A stretch of 64,000 nt of DNA. Source: Dactylonectria macrodidyma. Taxonomy: Eukaryota > Ascomycota > Sordariomycetes > Hypocreales > Nectriaceae. This document shows positions 46,556 through 57,994 of this stretch, in pieces. The DNA is taken from the NCBI GenBank assembly GCA_020744425.1, contig JAGMUV010000003.1:124001-188000 (forward strand), written 5' to 3'. The notes beneath the pieces are model-generated. The model ran no database searches, was not told the DNA's origin, and saw nothing but the letters and a program-made list of their open reading frames with translations. Numbering within the stretch: position 1 is the stretch's first letter; each line of letters opens with the position of its first letter. Made by a program: the position numbers and the translations under genes.

Positions 46556-46870
46556 ATATATAAATCAAGAAATGTTTCAAACTGATGGAACTAACCCTTC
46601 TAGAACCTTTCCCTTTGTGAAGCAAATATCAATGCGCGAAACTACTACAGTGACATTAAATCGGCGCGGAAACCTGGAGCGGGAGCGAGAGCGGAGACTT
46701 TCAAACTCGCCGCCAAAGTCGCCCCGGAGCGGACCAACGACCCTTGTCGTACAAACCAGACGATATTTATTTAACTTGCAGATCACCTTCACCTTAACAA
46801 AAAAGACACTCCATGATACAGTATCTTCACTGTTTAGCTCTATTTTAGTATTACTTCTAGTCTTCCAACC
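46556..46870 (+). promoter_or_regulatory. Promoter/leader of the P1B-ATPase gene
   Basis: 315 bp between the regulator and the ATPase ATG. It contains GGAGCGGGAGCGAGAGCGGAG and CCGGAGCGGACC, clustered AGCGG-type motifs, followed by AT-rich sequence and a CT-rich stretch directly before ATG 46871. A binding role for the motifs is conjecture. Confidence 0.4.
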
Positions 46871-49800
46871 ATGGGTGCATCATGCTGTGCGAAACCAACT
46901 GGGGGCGACCAGTCTCATCCGCCATCGCTCCACGAACATGGAGACGGACACGACCACAACGGCCATGAGCATAGCGCTCACGACCATACCTCCCACGATC
47001 ACGACACCCACGGGCAGGATTCTCATGAGCACGGAGGATGCTGTGACGACACCTCTTCCGACGACGGCCACGGCCATGGAGGGTGTTGCGGCGACTCCCA
47101 CTCTGATGCCTCGAGCATCATGTCGGAAGCCTCCACTTGCTGCGGCAGCGAGGAACGTTGTGACGGTAAGCCCATGCATATCTATTCCGCTGCAAATAAT
47201 ATATACCATCCAAGGTGTCAGTCTCTAATGCTTGGTTGCAGAAAAGTGCATCGAAGCTGTCGCAGCCTTTGAATGCGGAAAGGTCTGCAGGGATGACCCA
47301 GGCCACGAGAGTGAGTCCACCTTGTCAATGATTCCCTGGACCCGGAATGCTAACTGAAACCTAGACTCATTGGATCATCCCCACGAACACGAGCATGGCG
47401 ATCACCAGACTGGATCTGCCTGCAACACCCACCTGCAAGCCGCCTTCGACCAATACAGCAGCTACCTCGAGCAACTCCGCTGCATCTGCCGCAGCGTCAT
47501 CGACCAAGGCGCGGCCTCGCTCGAATCCTGCTGCATGGGCAACCAGTCGAAGGCAATCAAGGCGAAGAAGAACAAACATTCGGGACATAAGCATGATGGA
47601 AACAAGGGAAAGCCAAGTCGGGCCGCGATACCGACGTTTAAGCCATCTGGAAGCAACGCTAAGCAAGGCGCCAACAGCATTGACCCTGAAAAGTCCGGCG
47701 CTATCGAGACTGTGGGCTTTCTGGTCAGCGGCATGGACTGCACCAGTTGCGTCGACAAGTTGATGCGCATCTTTGGCACAATGACTGGTGTAAGCCAGCC
47801 TCAAGTCAACTTTGTCATTGGCAAGGGCGAGGTAAACATCGACATTTCCATTACCAGCGCCGACGAGGTCCTTCGTTTTGTGTCAACGGCAAGCGGTTTC
47901 TCACTCAGCAAGATCATCGGCGGTGACTTTTTCTTGGACATCTTGACCTCGCCTGCTGAAGGGAAGCGACTCGCTGCTGAGCCGCCTCGTGGTGTGACGG
48001 ACGTCCAGTCGCTCGATAAGAAGAACGTGCGTCTTGCCTATGACCCAAACATCGTTGGAGCTCGCGATCTCTTTGCACAGGTTGAGGACCGCTGCGATGG
48101 GTTGGCTCAGCCACGTGGTGACCCCCAACTTGAGAATAGTCGACGTCGTCTCTGGGACCAGCTCATTAAGACGGCCCTAGCTGCTGCCCTCACCATCCCA
48201 GTTGCAGTGCTCGCGTGGGGAGACAATCTCGCAAGCAAGAAAACTGGAGGAATCATCTCTCTTATTTTCGCTACTCTGGTCCAAACCATTGCCATCCCTG
48301 AGTTTTACCGCCCAGCTCTGTCCGCGCTTTGGTACAGCCGCGCTGTCGAGATGGACATGCTCGTAGTCATGAGCATCACGGCGGCCTATGTCTACTCTGT
48401 TATCGCCTTCAGCTTCGACATGGCGGATAAGCCGCTGGATGAGAAGCAATTCTTCGAGACCAGTACGATGCTCATCACCCTGATTCTCGCCGGCCGCCTG
48501 ATCGCTGCATTCGCTCGTGTTCAAGCTGTTGCTGCCGTGTCGTTGCGGTCCAAGCAGAACAACGTTGCTGTGCTCATCGGCAAGGATGGCGACCGCGAGA
48601 TTGACGCCCGGTTGCTCCAGTACGGTGATCAGTTCAAGGTTCTTCCTCATTCACGTATCCCCACCGATGGCCTAGTCGTGTCTGGGACAAGCGAAGTGGA
48701 TGAGTCGATGCTCACGGGCGAAACTCTGCCGATTGTCAAGAAGAAGGGCGATGCACTCATTGCCGGCACCGTCAATGGAGATGGCACCGTTACTGCTCAG
48801 CTCACCCGCCTCCCTGGAAAGAACACAGTGACAGACATTGCCCAGCTCGTCGAAGAAGCCGCCAACTCCAAGCCAGAGCTGCAGGACCTCGCCAACAAAA
48901 TCGCCAGCTGGTTCGTTCCCGCCATGGCAGTCGTCGCCATCCTCGTCTTTGTCATTTGGATTCCTGCTGGGATCAAAGCTCTCGACTACAGCACGGGAAA
49001 GGGTGTCGGAAACGCCATCACATACGCTGTAGCTACACTCGCCGTCGCATGCCCTTGTGCTCTCGGACTCGCGGTGCCCATGGTCCTGGTTGTTGCTGGT
49101 GGCATTGCAGCTAGAGGTGGTGTCATCATCAAGTCTGCTGACACTACAGAGGGCGCTCGGAAGACTACTGATGTCGTCTTTGACAAGACAGGGACCATCA
49201 CCGAAGACGAACTCGCCGTAGCCGAGCAGGTCAATCTTTCAGGCAGCGAAGAAGAGAACACCGCCTTGGCCAAATCTCTCGTTGCTGGTGGCAAGCATCC
49301 AGTTTCTGCCGCGGTTGACAAGTACTTGGGCCAGCAGGCTGTTAAGGCCGTGTCTGAAGTTGTCAATGTCCGAGTTGTCCCTGGCGCAGGTATCGAGGCA
49401 GACTGCAAAGACTCAGCTCTCCGGGCCGGAAACGCTCGCTGGACAAAGGCCAACTCCGAGGCAGAGGTCGTTCGTCTCCAACACGCTGGCCTGACCACCC
49501 TCGTCGTGACTCGCGATTCCATCCCCCTTGTCGTCTTTGGCCTCACTGTCAAAATCCGACCTGAAGCTTCACGTGTCATATCCGAACTCAAAGCTCGTAA
49601 CATCGCCGTTCACCTTGTTTCCGGAGACCAGACCAAAGCGGTCATGGCAGTTGCTGACGCTGTTGGCATCCCGCCCGAGAATGTTGCTGGAGAGCGGACT
49701 CCTTCCGAGAAGCGCGATTACATCTCTGCCCTCATGAAAGACAAGGCTAGATATGTCCTGTTCTGCGGAGACGGCACCAACGATGCCGTTGCTGTTGCGC

Positions 49801-50114
49801 AAGCCAACGTCGGGGCTCAAATGGGCGGCGGCCTGACAAGCAGCGACGTGACCCAAGGCGCGGCTGACGTGGTCTTGATGAACGGCCTCGAGGGGATTCC
49901 CTTCCTACTCAATGTCAGCAGGGCCTCGTTCCATCGTATGGTATTCAACTTTGTCTGGTCTGGCATCTACAACCTTCTTGCTGTTACCATGGCGAGCGGT
50001 GCGTGGGTCAAGTTCCGCATCCCGCCCGCATACGCTGGGTTGGGCGAGATGGTGAGTGTCGTACCTGTCATTCTCGCTGCCGTCTCCATGCTGCTCTTGA
50101 AGCTTCGCAAATAG
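46871..50114 (+). CDS. Heavy-metal P1B-type ATPase with His/Cys-rich N terminus
   Basis: Membrane pump that exports or compartmentalises a transition metal using ATP. Exons 46871-47165, 47242-47310 and 47365-50114 (introns 76 and 54 nt) give 1037 residues. Residues 1-98 are extremely rich in His, Asp, Gly and Cys ([19 protein letters not shown], repeated GGCC), then a second Cys-rich part ([27 protein letters not shown]). The HMA domain has GMDCTSC at 244-250. The transmembrane metal site is CPC at 684-686, the phosphorylation site D728 in DKTGTITED, then the HP motif in [10 protein letters not shown] and [13 protein letters not shown] in the ATP domain. CPC suggests Cu(I), Ag(I) or Zn/Cd transport; the His-rich tail favours sensing or buffering of divalent metal. 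Complete, with no damage seen. Confidence 0.94.
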
Positions 50115-50605
50115 AGGTCTGGAAAGTGTGAGGCGGGAAATTTTACTTTTTCTTCTCTTGCGGAGTACTACGCAATATTGCTGCCGTCTTGTTTAGCCTA
50201 GATGCAATTTGAGCTTTTACGTAGTTAAGTATACTCTTGGACCCACGACTTTCATTGAATGGGCCTAATATGTATGCTTGTAATATGGTCGCACAAACAT
50301 CATCTACGAAGAGATCTCATATCGGACAGTGAAGATTATGGGATAAGTTGAACCGAAATGAAATGTTGTGTTTGATGATGGCCAATTTGTCATGATGTGT
50401 GACAACCCGTATCTCAGTCTCCCTCTAATAGCCCCCTTTGGCCTAATCATCTTAGCCCTTCTTACAATGATTGACCTCATTCGTTCCAACCCATGACCTG
50501 GATTCATTCCTTGAGTCAAAGTCACAGCCGTGATCTTTGCATGCCAGGTGGAGATGGCTGATCCCTCATCTCCCCCGACATTGACGGCATCGTCCATAAC
50601 TAAAA
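50115..50605. other. Convergent 3' flanks
   Basis: About 490 bp between the ATPase and GST ends; no exon or repeat recognised. Confidence 0.5.
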
Positions 50606-51703
50606 TCAGGGAAGCGCGTCGATGAGCACCTTTGGCCCAGACGGAACAATCAGTGGCGCATTGCCCCCATAAATAATCTTATTTCTCGAATCCGCGTACC
50701 CACGAGCGTAAACACCCAGATAAGGGGCAGTAGTCTTGTAGAAAGCGGCTCGAACATCCCCGTCTTCATTCTGATCCCAGTATAGTCGTCGGAACCATAG
50801 ATACAGCCGTGGGTAGTCGTGACGAATCAACTTTTGGTTGCACATGAACACGGGGTAATAAGCGACGTCGAATCGCGCGATGGTAGTGTACAGTCGCACA
50901 TCAGCCTCGGTGACAAAGTCGCCCAAGATGTATGGTTTGCCATGGGCTAGCAGTGCCTCTACCCTGTCCAAGGAGTCAAAGAGGGGGTTGATTTCTTTAT
51001 CGTAGGACTCCTGTGATTTTGCAAAGCCGACCTTGTAAACCCCATTGTTGATTGTGTTGTAGATCCACTCATTGATGCTGTCAATTTCTTCTCGGCGATG
51101 CGGAGGGTACAACCCACCACCTGGTCGATTCTCTTCCCTTAGGTGCTCTGGTATGAATGCGTCAAATTCGGCGTACAGCATCCGGATAATCTCGGACGAC
51201 TCGTTGTTGACAATGGTGTCAGTCTTCTTGTCCCACAGCACTGGAACCGTGTATCGTCCCACGTAGCTTGGGTCGGCGTGCAGATAGAGCTCCTTGAGCT
51301 TTTTGAAGCCATGCAACGGGTCTTCGGGTAGGGATTCTCCTTCACCACTAAAGTACCAACCGTCTGGGCCTAGTGTGAAGTGAACTTGATACACGTCAAT
51401 CACGTCTTCGAGGCCTTTGAGCAAACGGACTATCAGAGTCCTGTGGGCCTTTTTGGGTCAGATTAAGTAAAATGCTCGAACAGAGTGACAACTTACCCAT
51501 GGGCAACCGGGTGAAACATAGAGGGCATAACGTCCCTTCTCCGCTGCAAATTTGGAATTCGGATCTCTGGAAACAACACCGCGAAAGGCACTTTCGGGCC
51601 GGGAAAAGTTCCCATTCTTGTGTACTGACTGCAGTTCACATTAGCAAGCAGCCTATCATATATCGAGTTCGGAGCGAGTTACAGGTCCCAAGTTCAAGGT
51701 CAT
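50606..51703 (-). CDS. Glutathione transferase, S-glutathionyl-hydroquinone reductase type (ECM4-like)
   Basis: Reduces glutathionyl-(chloro)hydroquinones with glutathione via a catalytic Cys; cytosolic. Three exons: 51703-51683 (only MTLNLGP), 51628-51497 and 51448-50606, with introns of 54 and 48 nt; 331 residues, normal for the family. Motifs: HKNGNFSRPESAFRG, RYALYVSPGCPWAHRTLIV (the CPWA catalytic motif with active Cys), VPVLWDKKTDTIVNNESSEI (GSH-binding NNES/ESSxI), EINPLFDSLDRVEALL, and LGDFVTEADVRLYTTIARFD (N-capping helix of omega/Xi GSTs), then YPRLYLWFRRLYW. The very short first exon is a minimal start. It is divergent from the Zn2Cys6 gene to the right. Quinone detoxification or lignin/aromatic turnover is the usual context. 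Confidence 0.93.
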
Positions 51704-52569
51704 GTTGGATATGTGTCCGCGTCGCTGGGAGAATGCGAGAGCAAGATGAGCCCTGAGAGTGCAGGTCGTGATATTTATTAAAATTGTTTCTGTAAATGAT
51801 ACGCTCGAGCATGTATTACACCCCCTTGTAGCGGTCCCCTTCATGGAGCAGGAGATCACTACAATGGTGGGGCATCGTCGATTTGAAATGCTTCCGCGCG
51901 GGTATCACGTCATTGAGCTGACAAATTCCCCTCCGTCCTGAAATCAGAATCCACGCGCGCGGTTATATTAGGCTGCATAGGTAGGCACTGATTGATAGAA
52001 ATACGAGGAGTCGTCGACTTGGCTTTTCGAGTGGCCTGGTCATGATGGTAGGTCTGCAGGTTCAAACAAGTTTGCAAATCCCTTCAAACGATCTTCCACC
52101 GTCGATTTTTTTTTTTGTGGAATGTCTCAAGCCCGCTCTTTATTACCGCTCTCTTACTGATCTAGGTGCGCTGTTGAGAAGTCTGTTCATGAGTATCGTT
52201 TCTGATGCTTGGATTTCTTACCCCCGAAACTCTCGTAAGAGGACTGTGCTTGATTTACAGCATGCTTACATAGTACAATGAGTTAAGACAGTGTAATTAC
52301 GAGTTCATACGTTCCTAAATAGAACCGGCTAAACGCGGTGACATTCAGGCGCCTTGCTCAGTCGGGCCATGTTTGTGAGTCACGTGATACGAATGAGCGG
52401 GGATCGGCCTCCATCGCCGATAGTCATTTCTCGCAATCATGTGCGCTAAAGAGTTTCATGAAGAATGGCTCTTCGGTTGAGGTGTCTCTGGACGACATAT
52501 TAATCGGAACTCAACACCTGGAAACCACAAAGAGGTTATAGAATTTGTATCGCCGCTGAGATATTCATC
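51704..52569. other. Divergent promoter between the GST and Zn2Cys6 genes
   Basis: 866 bp with no exon. Features: a run of 11 T at 52109-52119, CACGTGA at 52381, and many short T/A tracts. Divergent arrangement suggests possible shared control. Confidence 0.45.
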
Positions 52570-54749
52570 ATGGCGTCTCGGCCATCCCGACAACGAGCCA
52601 TACGATACACCGGGTAGGATGGACCCAATTTCACACTTCACGAAGCGTTCACTGATGAGCAGCTAGTTGTTGGACATGCAAGTCACGCAAGGTCAGATGT
52701 GATGAGCGGCCATTAGCTTGTGGGAACTGCGAAAAGCGAGGCATTCCATGCGGTGGGTATGACATTAGACTGCAATGGATGTCAGATCCGTTTGGGCAGC
52801 CTGCCCCATCTACTGCATCCGGCATCCAAGGGCGGAGAAGAATCATGCTAGGTAAGGCTGTTATTCAACACATCCATTATAATCTGAGACTCATATCCTA
52901 CAAGATAGAGCTAGTGGTCGTCGATATCGGATGCAGGAAATCAATGACTTCCTTGCCGCCATCGAAAGGGACGCCGAGTCTAGGTTGTCGTTCCGGAAAG
53001 GCCCATTCTCCATGTTTCCAGCCAACACCGAGTCCCGAAATCAAAAGCATATTTCAGTCTCCCCACATCTCACTTGTTCCACTCTCCTCGACGACTCGGA
53101 GATAAGCCAAGTGGGGAGGCAATCCAGTCACCCCACTGCACTCGCAGACTTTCACCACCACGACCATGATATACAACTACCAGAGTTGAGCCTCATATCA
53201 ACTACGCCATCAACATCAACTGACTCTCACACGTCACCCGAAACCACATGTCATCTACTTGATGATTCCAATATACGATCAGACTTGGCAGAGGATACGG
53301 CCAAAACTTGCGACCAAGGAGATATGATGCTGGACATCGTAATACGAAACAACGAATTGCTTGACGCTAATCCGATAGCATTGCCAACTCCAACGTTTCG
53401 TCCGTCGGAGTCGATCATTCTTCCAATACAACACATTCGAAGCAGTCTGCTCGGAGATACCGAAGCTGATCTCTTGATGCATCACTACATGGTTCATGTT
53501 GCTGATGTCCTTCAAGCCATTCTTCACACGAGAAACCCATATCGTGGTTTGTATGTCCCCACTGCAATTGAAGGGGCATGCATCCACGTGTCGGATAACA
53601 GAGCAGCCAAAGCCAAACCTCGTTCTGCACTTTATCATGCATTGCTAGCATCTGCAGCATTTCACCTCTGGAATTGCGACAAGGCCCAAATTCAGTATAA
53701 AAAGATGGCTGTAGAACATAAATATCGCGCCATCCATGCTCTGCAAGACGCGGTCAACTCCCAACTGCCAGGCTCAGACCATCACGTTCTGTTGATGGCG
53801 ATGCTGTCTCTGGTTACAATAGGGGTGAGTCTTCATCACTTGTTAGTGGAACCTGAGATATACGCTGACATTCTGCCAGGTCATGTCCGGGGATGATGAT
53901 TTCATGGTGCACCTAAACGGCATCACGCAGTTGCGCAATTCTCGCAGACGATGGAAGACCATTAGCGGTCAGACTCGACAACTAAACGAAATAAGTGCCT
54001 TCCTAGCTTTGATGGCTCGGACAACGTCATTTACGATCTCCCCATCATCGCCTTGGATCGAGAGCTATCAGGACATCGCATTCACGGAGGATTCTGTCAT
54101 CCAGTCGGGGAGCTGCTTTGAGTTCATGTACGGCATTACATCGAGCACTGCATCCGCGATTCAGGAGACGTGTCGGCTTGCAGAGTTCGCAGCTCAATTT
54201 GACGGTCGGCAAGACTCTTCCATGCCGGACGATTTGCTCGCGGCATGCGAAGCCCTAGGCGACAAGCTCCTGTCTTGGACCCTGGAATCCGAGAAGCTGG
54301 TCTCGATCCCGGCTAACGATGATGGTCTGTTGACAATCTTCAACCATCAGGCAAGTGCCTGGCATTATGCGGCACTGATTTACTATTATCGCCGTATCCA
54401 ACGGTTTGAGGCGCGAGATCTTTTGGACGAAGTCAGACGAGTAGCTGAACATGCACACGCGGCCGAAGATTCAAAAGCCGCTTTGAAATACGACACAACA
54501 AACATCATGGCTCCAATCACGTGGCCAATATTTATTGCCTCCATGAATACTGTCAAATCTGAGCGAGGTCCATGTAGGGCGTGGTGGGAGAGGGTACAAC
54601 ACTACGGGATTGCAAACACCAACAAGCAGTGGGAGACGGTGCAACGGGCGTGGGAAATGGAGGATGAAATGGAGAAAAAGGGCATCAACGGCGCAAAGGA
54701 TTGGATAGACACCATGAGGGGCTTGGGAACACATGTATTCCCTATATAA
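52570..54749 (+). CDS. Zn2Cys6 fungal transcription factor, four exons
   Basis: Exons 52570-52613, 52667-52851, 52905-53824 and 53880-54749 (introns 53, 53 and 55 nt) give 672 residues. The first junction creates the zinc cluster: TG|CWTCKSRKVRCDERPLAC then GNCEKRGIPC, exact Zn2Cys6 spacing. The gene would be missed without the 44-nt first exon. Middle part: acidic/Ser-rich with PELSLISTTPSTSTDSHTSP. The C-terminal region fits the fungal-specific domain of Zn2Cys6 activators (LLMHHYMVHVADVLQAI, YHALLASAAFHLWN, DHHVLLMAMLSLVTIGVMSG), ending THVFPI. Position between a divergent GST and a downstream FAD oxidase makes it the likely local regulator. Confidence 0.9.
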
Positions 54750-55663
54750 GTATTTGACATCGCTAATGAGAGTAGTTACATCTTCAAACGGTCGTCTACT
54801 TGATCTTGTTGCGTTTACCTTTGACACCCTCATTTGAGTCAAGGCCTCCATTCCCCATATGATTCCCGTAGCCACTTTCAGGGGAGTAATATGTTCCACA
54901 AGAAAATAGTGGAAGTACTACAGAGCTTGATGATCCAAATCTCTGGACCGAATATCTTAGCGCCGAGCATCCGGACCTTGACGAGCGTCCTCCCAGACAC
55001 CGAAGCCGGACTGCTGCCTTCCGCTCGTCTTCGCCGTCTCAAGCCATTGTGAGATGCCGGCACCTGGATGATATCGGATCGGCTGTGCGAAAGGAAGTCA
55101 ACCCCGAGATGTTCATCATCAAGTGGGGCAAAGGATTGGCTGCTGACCGTACGGAAGAGGAGCCGGACTAGCTCGGCTGGATGCCGAGACATCCAACGAT
55201 AGCAGACTCTTATGACAGGTGGTTGTAAGAGGGCGTAGCCGGTGAACTAGTGGCCCCCCGCTTCTTCATTAGTTCGTTCGATGCCCCAATCCCGGCTTTT
55301 TGACCTCCGGTGTGTACATATTTGATCGACGGCTCCATCTTCCCCGCGATAAGCTCCGAGGATTGCAACATTATTGGCAGCGATTCGAACCATCCGAGAT
55401 AGAGCATCCATGTTCAGTAGGGCGATGACTCTTCAGAAGTCTTCGGTTGCTAAGTGTTCTTAGTCGACCGGGCCGGTCCTTCAGCTTCAACTTAGCGTAA
55501 ACGTTAGTACCGCGGGACAAACTCATCTCCGGGCGGGGATGCTCTAGGACAGCCGTCGTGGCTATAACTAGGTTTCAGTAATTATTTCCTCAAGGCGATT
55601 CTGACATAGTATTTCAGTTTGTTCAGAGTCGCTCGTCTATCAGTACACCAAAACCTCTACGAA
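54750..55663. other. Intergenic region with a decayed open frame
   Basis: About 900 bp between the regulator and the oxidase. Contains the relic listed separately (54890-55303). The last 100 bp are the oxidase promoter. Confidence 0.45.
54890..55303 (+). pseudogene. Decayed coding stretch of unknown family
   Basis: One frame has protein-like composition across TAG at 55169 and TAA at 55226, up to TGA at 55301. It includes DDPNLWTEYLSAEHPDLDE, HLDDIGSAVRKEVNPEMFII and KWGKGLAADRTEEEPD, then after the stops LGWMPRHPTIADSYDRWL and GELVAPRFFISSFDAPIPAF. It has no ATG start. The two stops could derive from TGG and CAA by C-to-T changes. I do not recognise the family; it may be the end of a former gene. 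Confidence 0.35.
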
Positions 55664-57127
55664 ATGGCAGACAGTGTTGATGCAGTCGTCGTCGGCGCCG
55701 GCCTAAGCGGTCTCCAAGCAGCCTTGGACCTGCAGCAAGCTGGCCGATCTGTGATTATCCTCGAAGCCCGCGATCGGGTGGGGGGCAAGACTCATTCGGT
55801 GCAGCGTCCCGATGGAAAGGGAGTTCAAGAGATGGGCGCAGCATGGCTTAACGACACTAATCAGTCGCACGTCTGGAGTTACTGCCAGCAGTTTGGCCTG
55901 ACGCCCGTGATCCAGAATATTGTGGGCTTGGTGGCCAGCGAAGATTCCAATGGAGACTGTCATATGTTTCCGTTCGGCGAAATGCCCAAGGTTTGCGTTA
56001 TCCCTGTGCCTACTAAAGAATCCATCCGACTGACTTCTTTGCAGTTTGGGCAAGCAGAAATTGACAACATCACCGTATTGCGGGACGCGGTCGAAGAGGC
56101 GTCTCTCAACCAGGAAAACTTCCAGCAGCCCAAGCGCGGCGAGCTCGACAGCATGACATTTGAGCAATGGTGTCGAAATGCTGGCGCTGAAACGCGAGCT
56201 CTCAACACGGCTCGGCTTTGGTGCCGTGGTACACTCGGCCAGGATCCCAGCGACGTCTCGGCACTCTCGTTTCTGGAGATTGCTCGAGGCGGACTTGGCA
56301 TTGTGAATCTGCGTCACGACGGCAAAGAAGGAGCACAATATCTTCGTCTTCAAGAGGGCACCCAATCCATCTCCATTGGCATGGCTGGATTGCTGCCAGC
56401 TGGCTCCATCAAGCTCAAGTCGCCCGTCAGCTCCATTACTCAAGACAACTCTAAGCTCTGCACCGTGACGACGGCAGATGGCCAACATTTTAGAGCACGA
56501 AAGGTCATCGTCAGTATCCCGGGACCCGAGTACAAGAATGTCAGCTTCAACCCCCCGCTTCCACCTCACAGAGACATGTACACAAAGGCTGTGCGCTACG
56601 GATGCTACTTCAAATACATTTGCCTGTTCAAGACTCCTTTCTGGCGGCGACAAGGCTCTTGTGGCCTAGCTCAGAGCTTCCGGGGACCTATCAACCATTG
56701 CCGTGACACCTCAGTCGATGGACAGGGCAATTACGCGTTAGCAACATTCCTCTGCGCAGGCCCGGGGCGAAAATGGGCAGGTCTTGATGAGAACAACCGC
56801 CGCGAAGCCATTCTCAAGCAGCTGGGTTCTCTATTTGGAGTAGGCTATGACGCCGTTAAGTCCGAGTTCCTGGGATCCATCACGTCCGGGTGGATGCAGG
56901 ATAGGTGGGCAGGATGGGGGTGTCCCCTTGCTACGACGCCCCCAGGATCAGTCATCGGCGAGGGCGGTGATGGTGAGATGATTAGCGAGAAGTTTGGTGG
57001 TGTGTACTTTGTTGGTACGGAGCTCACCAACGAATGGCGCGGATACATGGAGGGAGCACTTCGCAGCGGCAAGCGAGGCGCCGCGCAGGCCTTGTCTGAC
57101 CTCTCCTTGGACCAAGTACACCTGTAG
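55664..57127 (+). CDS. FAD-dependent amine oxidase (flavin monoamine oxidase family)
   Basis: Oxidises an amine or related substrate with O2, giving imine/aldehyde and H2O2. The uninterrupted frame is 487 residues. The FAD dinucleotide motif is VVVGAGLSGLQAALDLQQAG then VIILEARDRVGGK at residues 8-47; the active-site/C-terminal FAD motif GVYFVGTELTNEWRGYMEGAL is in place. A 54-nt segment, 55991-56044 (GTTTGC...CTGACTTCTTTGCAG), looks like an in-frame intron; removing it joins FGEMPK to FGQAEID and gives 469 residues, nearer to relatives. The start is ATG 55664, since the frame before it has no ATG. The typical Cys for covalent flavin is not evident (SELTNEW rather than a Cys motif). Opposite-strand open frames here are shadows. 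Confidence 0.9.
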   Translation: MADSVDAVVVGAGLSGLQAALDLQQAGRSVIILEARDRVGGKTHSVQRPDGKGVQEMGAAWLNDTNQSHVWSYCQQFGLTPVIQNIVGLVASEDSNGDCHMFPFGEMPKVCVIPVPTKESIRLTSLQFGQAEIDNITVLRDAVEEASLNQENFQQPKRGELDSMTFEQWCRNAGAETRALNTARLWCRGTLGQDPSDVSALSFLEIARGGLGIVNLRHDGKEGAQYLRLQEGTQSISIGMAGLLPAGSIKLKSPVSSITQDNSKLCTVTTADGQHFRARKVIVSIPGPEYKNVSFNPPLPPHRDMYTKAVRYGCYFKYICLFKTPFWRRQGSCGLAQSFRGPINHCRDTSVDGQGNYALATFLCAGPGRKWAGLDENNRREAILKQLGSLFGVGYDAVKSEFLGSITSGWMQDRWAGWGCPLATTPPGSVIGEGGDGEMISEKFGGVYFVGTELTNEWRGYMEGALRSGKRGAAQALSDLSLDQVHL

Positions 57128-57453
57128 TTTGTTGAGTTATTCTTCTTGACATCAAACTAGCTTCTGTCAGTTGACTGGACGATCTGTTGTGCTAGATGAT
57201 AGTCAATTGACAATGGGTGCATCAGTCCTGGTGGTTGAGTCAGTTGCGTTGAATTCATAGCTGAGGAGCTGCTCATCCTAGATGTTTACTAATTACTCAG
57301 GCAATAATATAATGAGGCGCATCACTCGAATTTTCATGATTTAAATCTCTTATTTTGCACATGGGCTGACATAGGATGTGATAGCAATAGTCAACTTTCT
57401 CTGTGAAGAATTACATCATCTGGGAAATCCGGCTATCATCATTCCTCAGCAGT
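57128..57453. other. Convergent 3' flanks
   Basis: About 330 bp between the oxidase and tautomerase ends. AT-rich with repeated short TCAG sequences; nothing further recognised. Confidence 0.5.
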
Positions 57454-57994
57454 TTAAAACTGAGGCAACTTCCAGCGAGATTGGTCCTTTATAGGTCAGT
57501 CCCCTATCTCCGCCCATGATTCGAGGGACTTGACTTACGAAATAGCCCTGCTGTCGCAGAAGTTGTTCCTCGTCCTCGTCGGTAAAAGTGTTGTCCTTGA
57601 CCCATTTCTTAAGCATATCAGTGTTGAAATCCGGAGGTGCCATCCCCTGCAGTCTCCACCACTCACGCGGAGTTTCGTAAACATTCGACTCCCATCTGAT
57701 GTTCTTGGGTTTCAGAACCGGGCGAACAACATCGTCCAGCGCCTTCTGGAACTCCTCACCTTCTCCCACGCTTCGGATGTTCGCCGCAGCATGGTAGATG
57801 GAGATTGTAGCCGACAGGGGAGAAGGCTTGCCCCCGGTCCACATTTCGTCCTCTGTCAACTCGATGAAGTGCACATGGGCAAAGAAAGCGGGCAACCCAA
57901 AGGTTGTGTAGATGTTGGACATGCCTTTTGCGAGCTTTTCTTTATCCTCTCGGGTAAAAGAGCCCTTGCTATGATGGAAAACCCACTTAGGCAT
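57454..57994 (-). CDS. Tautomerase-superfamily protein, cis-CaaD-like
   Basis: Small enzyme using an N-terminal proline (cis-3-chloroacrylic acid dehalogenase/4-oxalocrotonate tautomerase fold). Exon 1 57994-57539 and exon 2 57486-57454, joined by a 52-nt intron (GTAAGT...CTGACC...AAAG), give 162 residues ending DQSRWKLPQF; unspliced, the frame would run on another 31 codons. Met is followed by Pro (PKWVFHHSKGSFTREDKEKL), so Pro-1 can be exposed. HVHFIEL and an Arg at position 73 (NIR) match cis-CaaD-type members. Arg-70 and His-28 are not conserved, so dehalogenase activity is doubtful. Fungal relatives are of unknown function. The gene faces the FAD oxidase. Confidence 0.85.

Noticed and set aside
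46572..47228. 218-codon open frame spanning the ATPase promoter and first exon
   Set aside because: Out of frame with the His-rich ATPase N terminus; its Thr-rich content is a frame-shifted reading of His/Asp codons.
55301..55430. GMC-oxidoreductase-like tail (LIDGSIFP) after the unknown relic
   Set aside because: Only eight residues match the idea, the rest does not continue as the family does; too short to claim.
55703..56653. 316-codon open frame on the minus strand
   Set aside because: Antisense shadow of the FAD amine oxidase; no family resemblance and GC-rich codon symmetry explains it.
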